From Aphelocoma coerulescens (lineage: Eukaryota; Chordata; Aves; Passeriformes; Corvidae), in NCBI RefSeq assembly GCF_041296385.1, contig NW_027184085.1, positions 11,155,301 to 11,219,300 of the forward strand: a stretch of 64,000 nucleotides of DNA, given 5' to 3'. Under the pieces are notes generated by a model. It had not been told where the DNA came from and did not search any database. It was given only the letters and a program-made list of their open reading frames with translations. The position numbers and the translations under genes are program-made. Of this stretch, positions 1 through 11,105 are shown piece by piece; positions within the stretch are counted from its first letter, which is position 1, and each line of letters begins with the position of its first letter.

Positions 1-462
1 TCTCCAAGAGGTTACTTACAGCATGTGTTATTTACAGTGCTTTAAGAAGCAAAAGGGGGGAAAGCCTCCCAGAATTGCAGTACTTGAAAAAGGCACAGCA
101 GACCTGTCTGCATAGGTGCAGCTTTTAGTAGCCAGTGATTTCCTGCTTATCACCCATGGCGTTTGTACTGCCTTCTGTCAAGGCCAGAGTTACATTTCAC
201 TTCTTGTGTTTAGTCTAGTACTTGTACAATTATTTGTTAAAAACATTTTCTTTGCAAACTTGTCTAGAGATAACCTATAGTTAAGTTGAAGTGTTGGAAG
301 TGGGTAGTTTCACTTTGTAACTAAGATGATTGTTGGAAGTATCTCAGGCATTAATATTATAACACAGACTGTGTGTATGAAAGCAGCCTTTATAATTACT
401 GCACAAGGTCCTGCACCACAATTTTCTTTTTGTCTTAAGTGTTTATTTTTAATGCTTTTCAG
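1..462 (+). other. SUB1: SUB1 last intron (partial, 3' end)
   Basis: This is non-coding AT-rich sequence directly upstream of the SUB1 terminal coding exon. It ends in a pyrimidine-rich tract and an AG at 461-462, which is a good splice acceptor. No other exon is seen. The short ORFs on both strands here have no coding character. Confidence 0.85.
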
Positions 463-542
463 GTATTTCTTTAAATCCAGAACAGTGGAACCAGCTGAAG
501 GAACAGATTTCTGATATTGATGATGCAGTAAGAAAACTCTAA
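463..542 (+). CDS. SUB1: SUB1 (transcriptional coactivator PC4/p15), terminal coding exon
   Basis: This exon encodes the C-terminal end of SUB1/PC4, a nuclear single-stranded DNA-binding coactivator that stimulates RNA polymerase II transcription and also acts in repair. It opens in phase, with the first base of a Gly codon in the previous exon. It then reads ISLNPEQW, continues through QLKEQISDIDD and ends AVRKL followed by TAA at 540-542. I recognise this as the conserved vertebrate PC4 C-terminus. In the known structure this segment forms the C-terminal helix of the DNA-binding/dimerisation domain. An AG acceptor lies at 461-462. The upstream exons lie outside the window to the left. The reading frame is intact, so this is the real gene and not a processed copy: an intron precedes it and a long 3' UTR follows. 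The assignment rests on the protein match recalled from memory. Confidence 0.95.
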
Positions 543-767
543 AGACAGAGCCATACAAAAACTTATATCATTTAGTGGTATTAAGCAGTCTTTTTACATT
601 GGCTTTAGTTTTCTAAAATATTGTTTTCCAAGCTATTGTATATTTGGATTGCAAAACAATTTGTAAGATGAATACTTTTTTTATGTGCATTAAAAGTGTA
701 TTCTGAGTGAGGCTATTTGTGTATACTTTACTAAAAGGAATTGTGTTGCTTTCACCCCATGGTGTAA

Positions 768-773
768 AATAAA
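768..773 (+). promoter_or_regulatory. SUB1: Proximal polyadenylation signal AATAAA of SUB1
   Basis: A canonical AATAAA lies about 225 bases after the stop codon. GT-rich sequence follows around 820-830. This would give a short 3' UTR isoform. Confidence 0.6.
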
Positions 774-1489
774 CAAATCAAGTAATATGTAAAGCATACT
801 TGTTTATGGCCTTTTGATTGAAGGTGTTTGCTGATAAGGCCACCTAATAGCTTTAGTCGTTGTATTTCAGTTTAGTTTACAGTTAATACGAATTTGTTTT
901 CAGAGGGGATTTCTTAAAATGTCTCAAGTTCACTTCTATTGCATTTTCTTTGGTATTGCCCTGCAGCTTTCTGCTTTAAGACTTGATACAAACAGTGAAT
1001 ACTTGGAAAAACACATTTTTGTAGATAATTTTCAATACTGTATTTGCTAATTTACCCGATTTATTCAAATGTAAGCAGTCTTGAATATATAGCATTTTTT
1101 GCATTACTTGCATGAAGTATTATGCTAAACAGTAACACTTGAACACAAAACACATGCTCTCTCTTCCCATTTTTCTACTGCTTGCTTGACCTAGAAAATA
1201 ACAAGTAGCCTTTTTCATGGACTTTAGATGTGAAGCATAACTTCTATAGTAATAGACATATACCTCAGAGTAAGACAGTATTTCAAGGCTCCAAATGTGG
1301 TTGTTAGTACACTTTTCAAAGTTTGCATTAAATTCATTCTGGAACACATACTAACCAGTTATTCTATAGAAAAGGAGCGGTTTACCTGTCTGTAGGATTT
1401 TTGTTCATTTGGAAGTATTGCTCAAACAATGATGCTTAAATTGGACTGTAACACAAGTTAAACAAACAGGGTTAAAACTGCTGCAGCCA

Positions 1490-1870
1490 AAATGTCTGTC
1501 TGTCATATTTCTGCCCCATCCACTCTGCCTGCCCAGACCATTGAACTCGGGTTGCTTCCTGTGGCTTATGCGTGCACAGCTGGCTTATCTTTGTACAGAA
1601 GGCGCTTAGCGCACACAGGGAGCTTACCCAGTACATGGCAGACCATGACCCAGCAAGCTTGGCTGGTCAGCCCTGGTACCTCCTGGACAGAAAAGCCTCT
1701 GCCCTGTGGAAGCTCTGTTACACAAGGTGCTGCCCTAGAGGAAGGGCTTCTTGCTGACACTGAGTCACAAACGAAGGAAGAAAGGAGAATGTGATGGAGA
1801 ACTTGGAGATGTAAGGGGCACACCAGAGTGAAAGTTGATGGTGCCAGAACAAAGTTGGCTGGCATGTAAT
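1490..1870. other. GC-richer island inside the presumed SUB1 3' UTR, origin unknown
   Basis: About 380 bases are clearly less AT-rich than the surrounding 3' UTR. They contain overlapping open frames on both strands, the longest being 100 codons from 1492. No domain is recognisable and no frame looks conserved. It could be an old repeat, an inserted cDNA fragment or unique sequence. Confidence 0.4.
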
Positions 1871-2269
1871 AACTACACTGAAGAAACGGAAGCAGAATTG
1901 GAGGAGTTCATTTTCTGACATAATTAAGCAAAGCAAGAAGATAAAACAACTTTATGAAAAAGGACCAGTGAATGTCCAACTTCATTAGTTTGGGTGTAAT
2001 TTTCCCATTTGATGATAATAGTCTCTAAACTTTGTATAGATAAACAGGATTTACTGTTTGTTTAGTTATGGGGCATTTTAATACAGTTTATATTGCAGTC
2101 ATGATTGTAAGTGCCATATGCAGTCTGTTTATGTGCTGCAGAGTTCATAATTCAATGCTAATAGGTATTAAAGGCTGAGGAAGAGAGACTTCATCAAATT
2201 GTGCATATTACTTAAGTATGTCACATATCTTCACCTTCTTTTTAACTTATCCATTGTTGACATACTACA

Positions 2270-2342
2270 AATAAAATTAAGATCTGTTTTTGTACAGCTC
2301 AAGAAATTTTAAATTTGTAAGAACTGCTTGAGGATGAATAAA
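2270..2342 (+). promoter_or_regulatory. Internal AATAAA pair in the SUB1 3' UTR
   Basis: Two AATAAA hexamers at 2270-2275 and 2337-2342, the second followed by a GT-rich stretch, could serve as an intermediate polyadenylation site. Confidence 0.35.
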
Positions 2343-3348
2343 AGGGTGAAGAGATGTTTGTGGTAGCAGATGTGGTTTTGGGCACAACATTCTTTTTTCA
2401 GTGACTCTTTAACAACATATAGGGCTATTTGGACCAAATAGAATAAATATGAAATAGCTGCTAAAATTTTACAGATAAGTGAGTGAAATAAATTGCTTCA
2501 GATCACTATAGACAGGTTCTAGATGTTTTTTATTGCAATATGTATAATGTGATTTTGTTCTTTCAAGTCTGAAATTTTGCAACCATATTTAATGCATTTT
2601 ACCTCAAAACTTTCAAGTGGCTACTTAAAACTGCATGATTATATTGGAGGGAATATTGTCCTCACTTAGATTACTGTGCTAATAGGTCAGTTGTTTTCAG
2701 GAAGGTGGAAAATTTGGGGAGAGTAAGTGAAAAAGTTTAATATAGTGATTAGTTTTCATGTGGAAATTGCTGGTAGAGGTATTCAAAGAAATTAGTATTT
2801 GTTAACCATGAACTATGAGTTAGTAGTAGGTATGAAAAGAGACAAGTCAGTTTCACAAATGTACTCAAAATGGGATGAGTTGATCAGGTGACTGATATAC
2901 TTGTGAGATAGTAATATGCAAGTAACCTCGACAGAAATGTGACACATTCAGTATTATTTTGAAATAAACAGCTGGTAGTGATTTGTCATGTAATCATCTG
3001 TAGGGCTTTTTTGAGAAGAAAATTCAAATCTTTTTAGAATAAAGATTATTTTCTTGCGGACAGTGTTAGCTAGGATGTGTGTAGAAGTGTCCATGGATGA
3101 AAATTGTGCATGTATGACGAGGCTGCCTAATGTGAGATAAAAGCGCTGCTCCCTCTCCCATTTAGGTGATGAAAGATACATTTGATTCTTGGTGTTTATG
3201 CAGGGCATATTAGCAATATGTTTTATAAATTAAGCATACTGTGGAGCTTAGGGGAAAAAACACATCACAGAGCTGCCAAAGTACCGTATGTGTGTTAATC
3301 AAACTGTCATGTACCATGTTGCTCGTATGTAGAGATGTTCATCTTCAA

Positions 3349-3637
3349 AATAAACAAATGCAGTACTAATTTTGATATTTCTTTTAAAGAAAATAGCCCT
3401 GGTTATGTACGTATGTGATCTGTTAGCAAAAAAAAAAAAAAATTGACGATTGTAATTCTAGTAACTCAAATGTCTTATTGTTAGCCATGTGAAATGTTTC
3501 ATGTTTAGCTCTGGTGGCGTCCAATGCAGAGAGGCCACTGGAAATATGAGCCCTTCAACTGTAATTACCTTAATGTTCAAATAAAAAAATAGTTAAACGG
3601 CATATGTGTAATAACAATTTGAACACTTGGAAATAAA
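3349..3637 (+). promoter_or_regulatory. Distal AATAAA cluster of SUB1
   Basis: AATAAA occurs at 3349-3354, 3580-3585 and 3632-3637. The last is followed by TCTTCTGTTG and a T-rich downstream element. This is the best candidate for the distal end of the SUB1 transcript. Confidence 0.45.
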
Positions 3638-3655
3638 AAAGTCTTCTGTTGACAT

Positions 3656-6600
3656 AGTGTTATTTTTAATAGAAATTTAGCTACACTATAATGTTATGGT
3701 ACCTGCTGTTTCTTTCTTGCAACAGTTGTAATTTGGAAATTTGAAAACTTCATTATCTTACATTTGGTTTATGTTGTGGGTGGGGAACTGATGGTGTAGC
3801 CCAGAGGGATGGAAATTTTTCACTAGGATAAAAAGGGCAGTTATCATGTAAATACAGAAGCAATGGATACAAACACATTTTCAAACATCAAATTGAAGGA
3901 AAGTGCCTGGTAAGTTGTTACTCTTACGGGAATGGCTGATTATCTTTTTTCGGTGGAGTTTCTCTTTGACTATAAATGTAGCCACAGATGAGGTAGAAAA
4001 ATCTCACACATTTATTGTCATTGGTCAGTTACATCTGCATAGGCTTCTTTAGCAAGGATATTTGTTTTTCACATACTTGAAGTGACTGATCTGTAGGGTG
4101 TGGATTAATTAGTAGATTGTAGCCTTGAACCAAACAGACTTCTTGAAGTAATTTTGAGTAGTCTAGCCACTGAAACAGAAATTACTCTGGCTCTAAGGGA
4201 AGAAATGGAGTGAGGAGTTGATGGAGGGTCATCCTGTCTTCCCTAATCTTCATTCACTTACTTCCCGTACTGATGGGGTTCTTTGTAGCTCTGGTGACTG
4301 TGTACGGAAGAGCATTCCAATAGGCACTCTTTGTCTTGTGGTGAATCAAGGATGCATGTCCTCTGCTTGTAGCTACGTAGAAGTGTGAAAACATCTGCTG
4401 AAGAACTGAAATAAATGGTCCTTGGCTTAATGATGGTTTGTCAGGGTAGCTTAATTCTGCTGTCATGTGAGCAGAAGGACATGCCACCAATCTTGGGGGT
4501 ACTTTAAGAGCCTGGCACCTGTTCACTTGGTATTGCACTTGATTTACCAAAAATTTAATAGTTTTTTATAAGATCTGCTTAATTTGGTTTTTATTGTTAC
4601 TTCCATTTTGGTTTCAGTGATTCCATATGCTCATCATTGATCAGATGTCAAATGAGGTATGGATTGAGGCTGTGTTGAGGACTCAAGTTTTTAAAAGTTA
4701 CCTGTTAGAAGAAGGTGAGCTCTCAGTCCTAAAGGTGAAAGGAGCTTGCCGTAGAACTGTGAAAGCTGGTGCAATTAACAGACTGCTGGGAAATATCTAG
4801 CTGTATTTGATAAGAAAAACATGCCTGCTTGGTCAGCATGCCTAATAGACTGCTGTTAGTTATCAACACTACTCACTTGGGCAGGAATTAGTAAGACGAA
4901 AACTGTTGAAGTAAAAAAACTTAAGATTTTACATAACCCACTTATATGTGTTATGTAAAAAAGAGCTGTTTCACACCTTAAGAATTTAAATGCTTTATGC
5001 TTTCACTAATAGGCTAATGTGTCAGAATAATTTTTACTGTTGAAAACAGAGCTCATTTCATCTTATTTAATGTTAAACCTCAGTTTATCTATTCACTGAA
5101 ATATCCTCGCACCACAGATCTGAGGGAGAGGTGAATGTCAATATATTAAGAACAAATTTGAGATTGGCACAACCCTAGCAGTTAGCTACTTGAAATTAAA
5201 GCCAGGCAATGTATATAGCAATAACACTTCGCAATGAGTTTGTGGCATTGATTTTATGTAGCCTTTAAAGGTTTTTGCTAGCTCTCTCAATGTGAAACAG
5301 CTTTGCTGTTTCCTCTGCTTTACATTTGCCATCCCTTACTGAGATCTGCAGCTCCTTTTGTATTTCCAGTACTCTTTGTATTCTGACGGGAAGCATCCAT
5401 CTGCCTCTTGGAACACAAATATCTCTGGCTAAACTGATGCTATCACAAGACAAAGAATACCTCAAAGATTGGATCCTAGTGGTACTTCACAGATAGAGCT
5501 GCTATTGCTAATAAAGATCAATTAATGTGTCTATGTATATATTTTAGTATTGTAATAAAGTGTACTTAAAATAGTTGAATTAGTCATGCCAACATGCATA
5601 CTTCCCAAAGGAAGTAATTTTCTTCATACTAGCTTGGATTACTGTGCACAGTGAAAGTACTGGACAAATGCTTTTCCCCCCGAAAGTGATTATGAACTGC
5701 TTGGAGAACACCACAGTGAGATGGTTCCTGGGCAAAAAGTGATTAGAGCTGTCATGTGGATGGATATCCTTGCCATAAGTGAGGGTGACTGTAATTGCAG
5801 TGGTTTGGTTAATGGAAAGAAAACTTGTTTGTGTGGGTAGCCTGAAAAGTTCCTAAAGGGACCTGTAGTAGATGAGTATCTTTTATGATGACGTAAAGAC
5901 TGCCCTCCTCTCCAGAGAAGCCTTTGAACAATATAAATTTCCAGTATGCCTGGTTTTATACAACCTGATTTTTATCTTTTTTTTTTTTTCTTCCAAGATG
6001 TGTCAGTGTATGTGGTATAGTCCCCTTTCTGTAGTGGGAAATTAGTAACCCTGATTGAGTAATTTCTGTGAAACTGGAGGGGGAAAGTGTATTACATTAT
6101 TTTCACACATCATCCATTATGTTAATATTTAATAGTAATGTGCCTTTCATCTATCCAAACAATTTGTTGTAACATGAGGAGAATATTTGTGGCTTATCTG
6201 TTAAATTGTTTGGGAACAAACATTTTGGGGTTTGGGGAAAATTTTGTAAACAAGTTACCTAGGTATTTCCCTCACTCCTATAAATGTGTTTATGTCTTGG
6301 TGTTTTAATTTTGTGTCACTTTTTTCCAGGAAACTGATTTTTTTAAACTTTTGTTCCTTAAGGAGCTTTGAAAATCATTATTTTTAATATGCTACAGTTT
6401 TGGATTTTGAAAATCACCTTGCAAATGTCATGCTTGGATGCATTTTTTACTAGATTACTAGATTGTTATCTGGCTGAGACTGTTTGCTTTGTAGTCTGAG
6501 TAACTTGAGAAGTATCTGTTAAATTGCAAGCTTGTGGTAATGCCATGTGAGAAGGTGAGGGAAAGGAAATGCACAGATAAAGAAATTCGTTATTTTTCAG

Positions 6601-7719
6601 AACGTTTTCAGAACATGATCCAGAAACAATATGTTCTCATTTTGAAGGCAAATACTAACTCCAAAACTGCTAAAACACATTCCACTTAAATTTGAAACTG
6701 CTTCTGTTAAATTCAAGTTCATCAAATGTGTCCTTTTAAGAAATATTTTTGAAAAAGATAATAGCAATATTTTAGGTTCCTTTTATAAAGAAATCTTCAT
6801 AGATAAACACTATGTTTAACAATAAAAATTCTTAAAGCTAAGTGAATTCAAATCAAGATATAATTTTTAACTGACTTTGTGGGTTTGACACTTTGAAACA
6901 ATTAACTAAATAGGTAAATTTCTGGGAAGTTTTGGGAGGACTTTGAAGCCTTCCAGAAGTGGAGGTCACGTCCTTGGTTCAAGGAAGAGACCTGTCAACT
7001 TGTGTGAAAGTTTTGGGACAAAGAGGCTGCTGTGTGCTCTGGACAAAGAGTTTGATCTACTTTAGGTCACCTCAAAGCCTTGGTATTATTGGTCTGATGT
7101 ATCAAATAAAAGGTACCATGGACTTGGTTTTTTGTGTATTCCACTGAAGTAAAATTTGGATGGATATTTAGCTTTATTAATTAAACATTTTTTTGGGTAG
7201 TTGTGTCTTCAAGAGGATTGAGATTAACACCTAATGAAGAAATTTCACTGCAATTGATAGTATAGTTTAGATAATGTTCAGATTTATTTTGCATTTGGTT
7301 TCTGTTTGACTCATTGCTCGTGTACTTCCATAGGCATCATTGATCAGTACGGCATTTAGGATGGGAGTCCTTGTGCGAGGTAGGAGACCTGTTCTATTTC
7401 CACACAGGTCTCTTTTTTCTTTATGGATCTTTTAATGCAGGATGAATGGAAAGTGTAGAGAAACAGAATGAAATAACTTATATCACTGCTTTTCACTTCA
7501 AAGTATGCAAGATTTTATATACCCATAAAAGAGCATAACAACCAGTTGGCAAATCTTCACCAGTGTATGTAATAGTTCAGAGAAGTGAGACTTTTTTCTT
7601 TTTCCTGGATAAACCTCAATAATGATTTTTGAATAACAAATATTCAGACAAACATTGGTGTAAGGGGCTACTAAATGCAAGTTTTGTGCTGGCAGCAATA
7701 CTTAAGTAATAAGTTAATG
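3656..7719. other. Intergenic AT-rich unique sequence
   Basis: There are no genes and no recognisable interspersed repeat. Short ORFs on both strands lack coding character. A perfect inverted repeat occurs at 4927-4960, and a poly-T run lies near 5978-5989. Confidence 0.6.
4927..4960. repeat. Perfect 11-bp inverted repeat (hairpin)
   Basis: TTTTACATAAC at 4927-4937 is the exact reverse complement of GTTATGTAAAA at 4950-4960, with a 12-base loop. The stem is AT-rich. No flanking duplication was noticed. Confidence 0.7.
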
Positions 7720-7730
7720 CAGCAAATGTG

Positions 7731-8122
7731 TGTCCTGGTGAGTTTGGTGATGGTCCTGAGCGGTGCCTTGGCTCAGGCATCGCCCACGAGCCGGCCGGGC
7801 TGATCCCGGTGAGAGCCATGCGAGGCCGCATCTCCTCAGGGATCGAGGCTCCTGGGCCATGTCTTGTCAGGACATAGCAGCAGCCCAAGCCGGGACCAGA
7901 CAAAGCTGAAGCTGCCGCAGCCACAGAGGTGCACAAGCGCCAGGGCAGCGCTCGGCTGCGAGTCCCTCGCTCTGCCCTCGAAGCGCCTGTGGCTGCCCCG
8001 AGCCGCTGAGCTCTGCTGCTCTCGTGCTGCCGGGCCCTGACCTCCCTGGCAGCAGGGACGGCTCTCCAGGTCGCTCCTCAGGGCTGAGAGACACTTTACC
8101 AGTGTCTGATCTCTACAGCGAG
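7731..8122. other. CpG-rich GC block (CpG-island-like)
   Basis: About 390 bases are roughly 64% GC by eye with about 26 CpG dinucleotides, set abruptly in AT-rich DNA. On the + strand the block ends in a near-consensus splice donor, GCGAG followed by GTAAGG, at 8122/8123. On the minus strand it holds overlapping open frames of 75-113 codons with no recognisable domain. It may be a cryptic promoter/first exon of a non-coding transcript, or a decayed LTR or internal part of an ERV. I cannot tell which. Confidence 0.5.
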
Positions 8123-8258
8123 GTAAGGAGCATTTTACTTTCAGCCTAAAGCTATATTGTGCACTAATGATATTCATATATATACAGCTGTTTATTTATT
8201 ACAGTATCCACTCATTTATTACAAGTGTGTTAAATAGTGCAGTGTTTGACAGCTGTCT

Positions 8259-8452
8259 GAATTACTAAATCATCATTTGGGCCTTTGTCGAATCACTCAT
8301 TAATTACCCTTCAATGATCACTTAATCACCATTTGATTACCATCTAATTTTTGTTCAGTCATCAATTACTTACCATTTGATCACAATTTAATCATTATCA
8401 AATTCTTTTAGTTAACAACTCAACAATGACCTGATAAATCACCAGTAATACC
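8259..8452. repeat. Degenerate AT-rich tandem-like repeat
   Basis: Variants of an ATCACCATTTGATTACC-like motif recur several times: ATCATCATTTGG, ATCACCATTTGATTACC, ACTTACCATTTGATCACAA and AATCATTATCAAA. Spacing is irregular, so this looks like a worn minisatellite. Confidence 0.5.
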
Positions 8453-9725
8453 TAGATATCACTCCATGCACTTGAATTTCTTGGCTGTTGTAGAGTAGAA
8501 GAGGTCATTGCAAGTATTTACTGTAGAAGAACTGGACAGCTATTTGTGTGTGGCCTATAATAATACTGCATTACTATGTAGGAGTCCTTCACTTTGAAAG
8601 TATTTCTAAACATTCCGGAAACTTTCTTGATCTTTTAGAGTCAGCCTCCTCCATGTTCTGTGGAGGACTGTTGCAAAAACATTATAGTCACCTCAGAGGG
8701 ACTATTGGGTGATGATGGCAAATAGGTGTGAATAAAACTAGTTGAGTTCTCTGTACTGCTGGCTGCCAGTACTGCTGAGGCATTTGTAGCACTCAGAAAT
8801 GAAACATATGTTGGAGGGCTTTTTTCCATTTTTTGACACATGAATCTTCAGTAAATACTTTGAATTTGGTGGGACAGGGATTTGAGTCATTGTTTTCAGA
8901 GTAAGGAGAGTTGAAATTAAAAACATTGTCTTAAATAACACCTTACTGGGTTAATATGGGACAGGGGATTTAGAGGACAGTTCTCGCGAGTGCTCAGGAA
9001 AAAAGTTCCTGTGTCAATTCCTTGTGATGAGCTAATTGCCCAATGTTTTGCAGATATATTTTTGTCTTGTTATGCAATATCTTAAGACAATGTTCATTGT
9101 TCAAGATATTTAGAATAATGTGTCTACTGTTGCTAAGAATTCTGTTTCAGCCTGTAGGAAAGCTGCCAGAACAATGAGATGAAAACCAGCACAAATCACA
9201 TAGTGCCTCTGTTGCCTCAGGACTATGCTATTTCATACAACACTCAGCATTTACTGCTCTTAGATATATGAAATTTACAATTTTGATGAAGATGGATTGC
9301 CACGTCTGGATTTTTGGCTTGTCCTCTGATGAGATGGGCTCAATTCTGTTTTTCTGGTACTGAAATACAGTATTTTTTATGCCATGAAGTGTGAATTCAT
9401 GACTCCACTATGCCTTGGTTTTCCTGAATGATCAGTAACTTTTTGTGATTCTCCCTAAACTATCTTTCATCCCTGTCAGCTTTTCTGTGCCAGTCTGCCT
9501 ACTTCCTGGGATAGCAGGAGCAATGGCACCTATGAGATCCTGCTTTTTGCTTTGCTACCTGTTCTCTCCAGCACTCCCTGGCGTGTGGAAAAAATAGACA
9601 CTAGCCTTCCTCCATCCAAGTCTGATCTGAAAGGAAACCTGGTACTGTTGCAAAGAACAGCAACAGTCTCTTTGGACCTTCCTTGAAGGGAAAAAAACAA
9701 CGCAGTAAGTGTGTGAAGTGATTTT
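8453..9725. other. Intergenic unique sequence
   Basis: I see no gene, tandem repeat or recognisable transposable element in this stretch. Confidence 0.5.
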
Positions 9726-10006
9726 CATAGAATCATAGAATGATTTGGGTTGGAAGGAACCTTAAAGATCACCTAATTCCAACTCCCCCGCCATAGGGAG
9801 GGACACCTTCTACTAGACCAGGTTGCTCAGAGCCCCATCCAGCCTGGCCTTGGACACTGCCAGGGATGGGGCATCTACAACTTCTGTAGGAGCAAACCTC
9901 TTCCAGTGTCTTACCACCCTCACAGTAAAGAACGTCTTCCTAATACCTAATCTAAACCTGCCATCTTCCAGTTTAAAGCCATTAACCCTTTTTCTATTGC
10001 TACATG
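9726..10006 (-). mobile_element. CR1 LINE, 3' part (left half of an interrupted copy)
   Basis: It begins CATAGAATCATAGAATG and continues TTTGGGTTGGAAGGAACC. In antisense this is the hallmark 3' terminus of avian CR1 retrotransposons, so the element lies on the minus strand with its 3' end at 9726. The same element resumes at 10873 after an inserted LTR. Only CR1 3' UTR sequence is present here, with no reverse transcriptase. Confidence 0.93.
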
Positions 10007-10872
10007 TGTCTTGGTTTGAAAGACAGGTGTCTGCTAAGGAAGGCAGAAGCCTCCCTTGGAATGGCAGATGCAACCCCTTTCCCTCTGAGTTATTATGATT
10101 TTGAAATCAAGGGGCTTTTAGGCAAAGATGTGGGAAATAGGAATAACAGTTCTTTACTATTATATATCTATATGTGTATAACCAGTCAAACAAACAACAG
10201 TAACTATGACAGTAACAACAAACAATCCCAAACCCAGTCCCGGCCTTCTCGGCTGTCGGGCCCTTTCCCCTCGGGTGCAGTTCCGCTCGCAGCCGGCAGG
10301 GGCGCTGGCGGCTCCCGGTGAGCAGGGCAGGTGCGATGGTTCCCCCGCGGCTGCAGGGGGCGCTCCGGAGCGAGCTCGGGGAGCAGCGGCACCGGTGCCC
10401 TGGGATCCCGGGAAGGGATGGGACAAAGGCTTCACAAACCCCTGGGCAGCTGATCCCGGTGTCCGGCCGGACCCTCGGGAACAGCAGGTTGGAACGGCAG
10501 GGACGAGCACAAATTCCGGGTGGCAGACGAGGTGTATCCAAACGGGGTCTGGGCAGGCAGGGCAAGCACGGCTACAACGTAGCAAAGGCTCAAAGCGACG
10601 GCGGGGCAGGGTGGCCACGGCCCGGCTCCCAGCGGGGCAGGGAAGGCGGCTTTGGGATCCCCAGGCTTTCCACCATAAGGAAAAGCAGCCCAAGCAAGCA
10701 AACTCCTCTCTGTCCAAACGCCAGAGACCCAACTGCCCACACACCCAGGTGAAACAAAGGAGCAGCCAGGTCTTTTGTTTCTCTTAAGCACCCAGTGATT
10801 TGTCGTCTTAGTAACAGTATGGGGGGAAAATTCCTTTAACAGAAAAAAACTAGACCTCTTAAAACCCCAAAA
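10007..10872 (-). mobile_element. Solo ERV LTR inserted in CR1
   Basis: About 866 bases interrupt an otherwise continuous CR1. They begin TGTCTTGGTTTGAAAGACAG on the + strand, which I recognise as a common passerine LTR terminus in antisense. The direct repeat ACATG flanks the insert at 10002-10006 and 10873-10877, consistent with a 5-bp ERVL-type target duplication. The right boundary is uncertain by about 3 bases, because an ACA end would also fit canonical LTR termini. The minus strand has a variant poly(A) signal AGTAAA at 10153-10158. The middle (10240-10640) is very GC- and CpG-rich, which explains long spurious open frames on both strands. No internal retroviral genes remain, so it is a solo LTR. 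Confidence 0.8.
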
Positions 10873-11105
10873 ACATGCCCTTGTAGAAAGTCCTTCTCCA
10901 GCTCTCTTGTAGACCTTTTAGGTCCTTCCTGGTGCCGCCTTTTCTTCAGCCTGGAACACCCCAGCTCTCTCAGTTGGTCTTCGTAGGAGGGCTTCTCCAG
11001 TTTTCCAATGATCTTCATGTTCCTCCTTTGGACTCTAACAGGTCCAAGATATTCTTATGTTGGGGACCTCAGAGCTGGGCACTGTTCTCCAGATGAGAAT
11101 CCAGT
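10873..11105 (-). mobile_element. CR1 LINE, 3' part (right half of the interrupted copy)
   Basis: It resumes with ATGCCCTTGTAGAAAG and the CTCTCTCAGTTGGTCTTC-type CR1 3' UTR segment, continuing the element that starts at 9726. Fused across the LTR, the two halves form one 5'-truncated CR1 of about 510 bases. The outer limit near 11105 is approximate. Confidence 0.88.

Larger units (their letters stand above)
543..3655 (+). other. SUB1: SUB1 3' untranslated region (probable extent)
   Basis: AT-rich non-coding sequence follows the SUB1 stop codon. It holds an early AATAAA at 768-773 and others at 2270, 2337, 3349, 3580 and 3632. Mammalian SUB1 is known to have a long 3' UTR of a few kilobases, so use of the distal cluster is plausible. 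The distal limit near 3655 is an inference from the last AATAAA in the cluster, which is followed by T/G-rich sequence. An A15 run sits near 3427-3441. Confidence 0.55.

Noticed and set aside
1492..1794. 100-codon ORF in the SUB1 3' UTR as a separate gene
   Set aside because: No recognisable family, open frames occur on both strands, and it sits inside a presumed UTR. Kept only as a composition anomaly.
10107..10791. Overlapping ORFs of up to 194 codons on both strands
   Set aside because: They lie in the GC-rich middle of a solo LTR. Several frames on both strands are open at once, and no domain is present.
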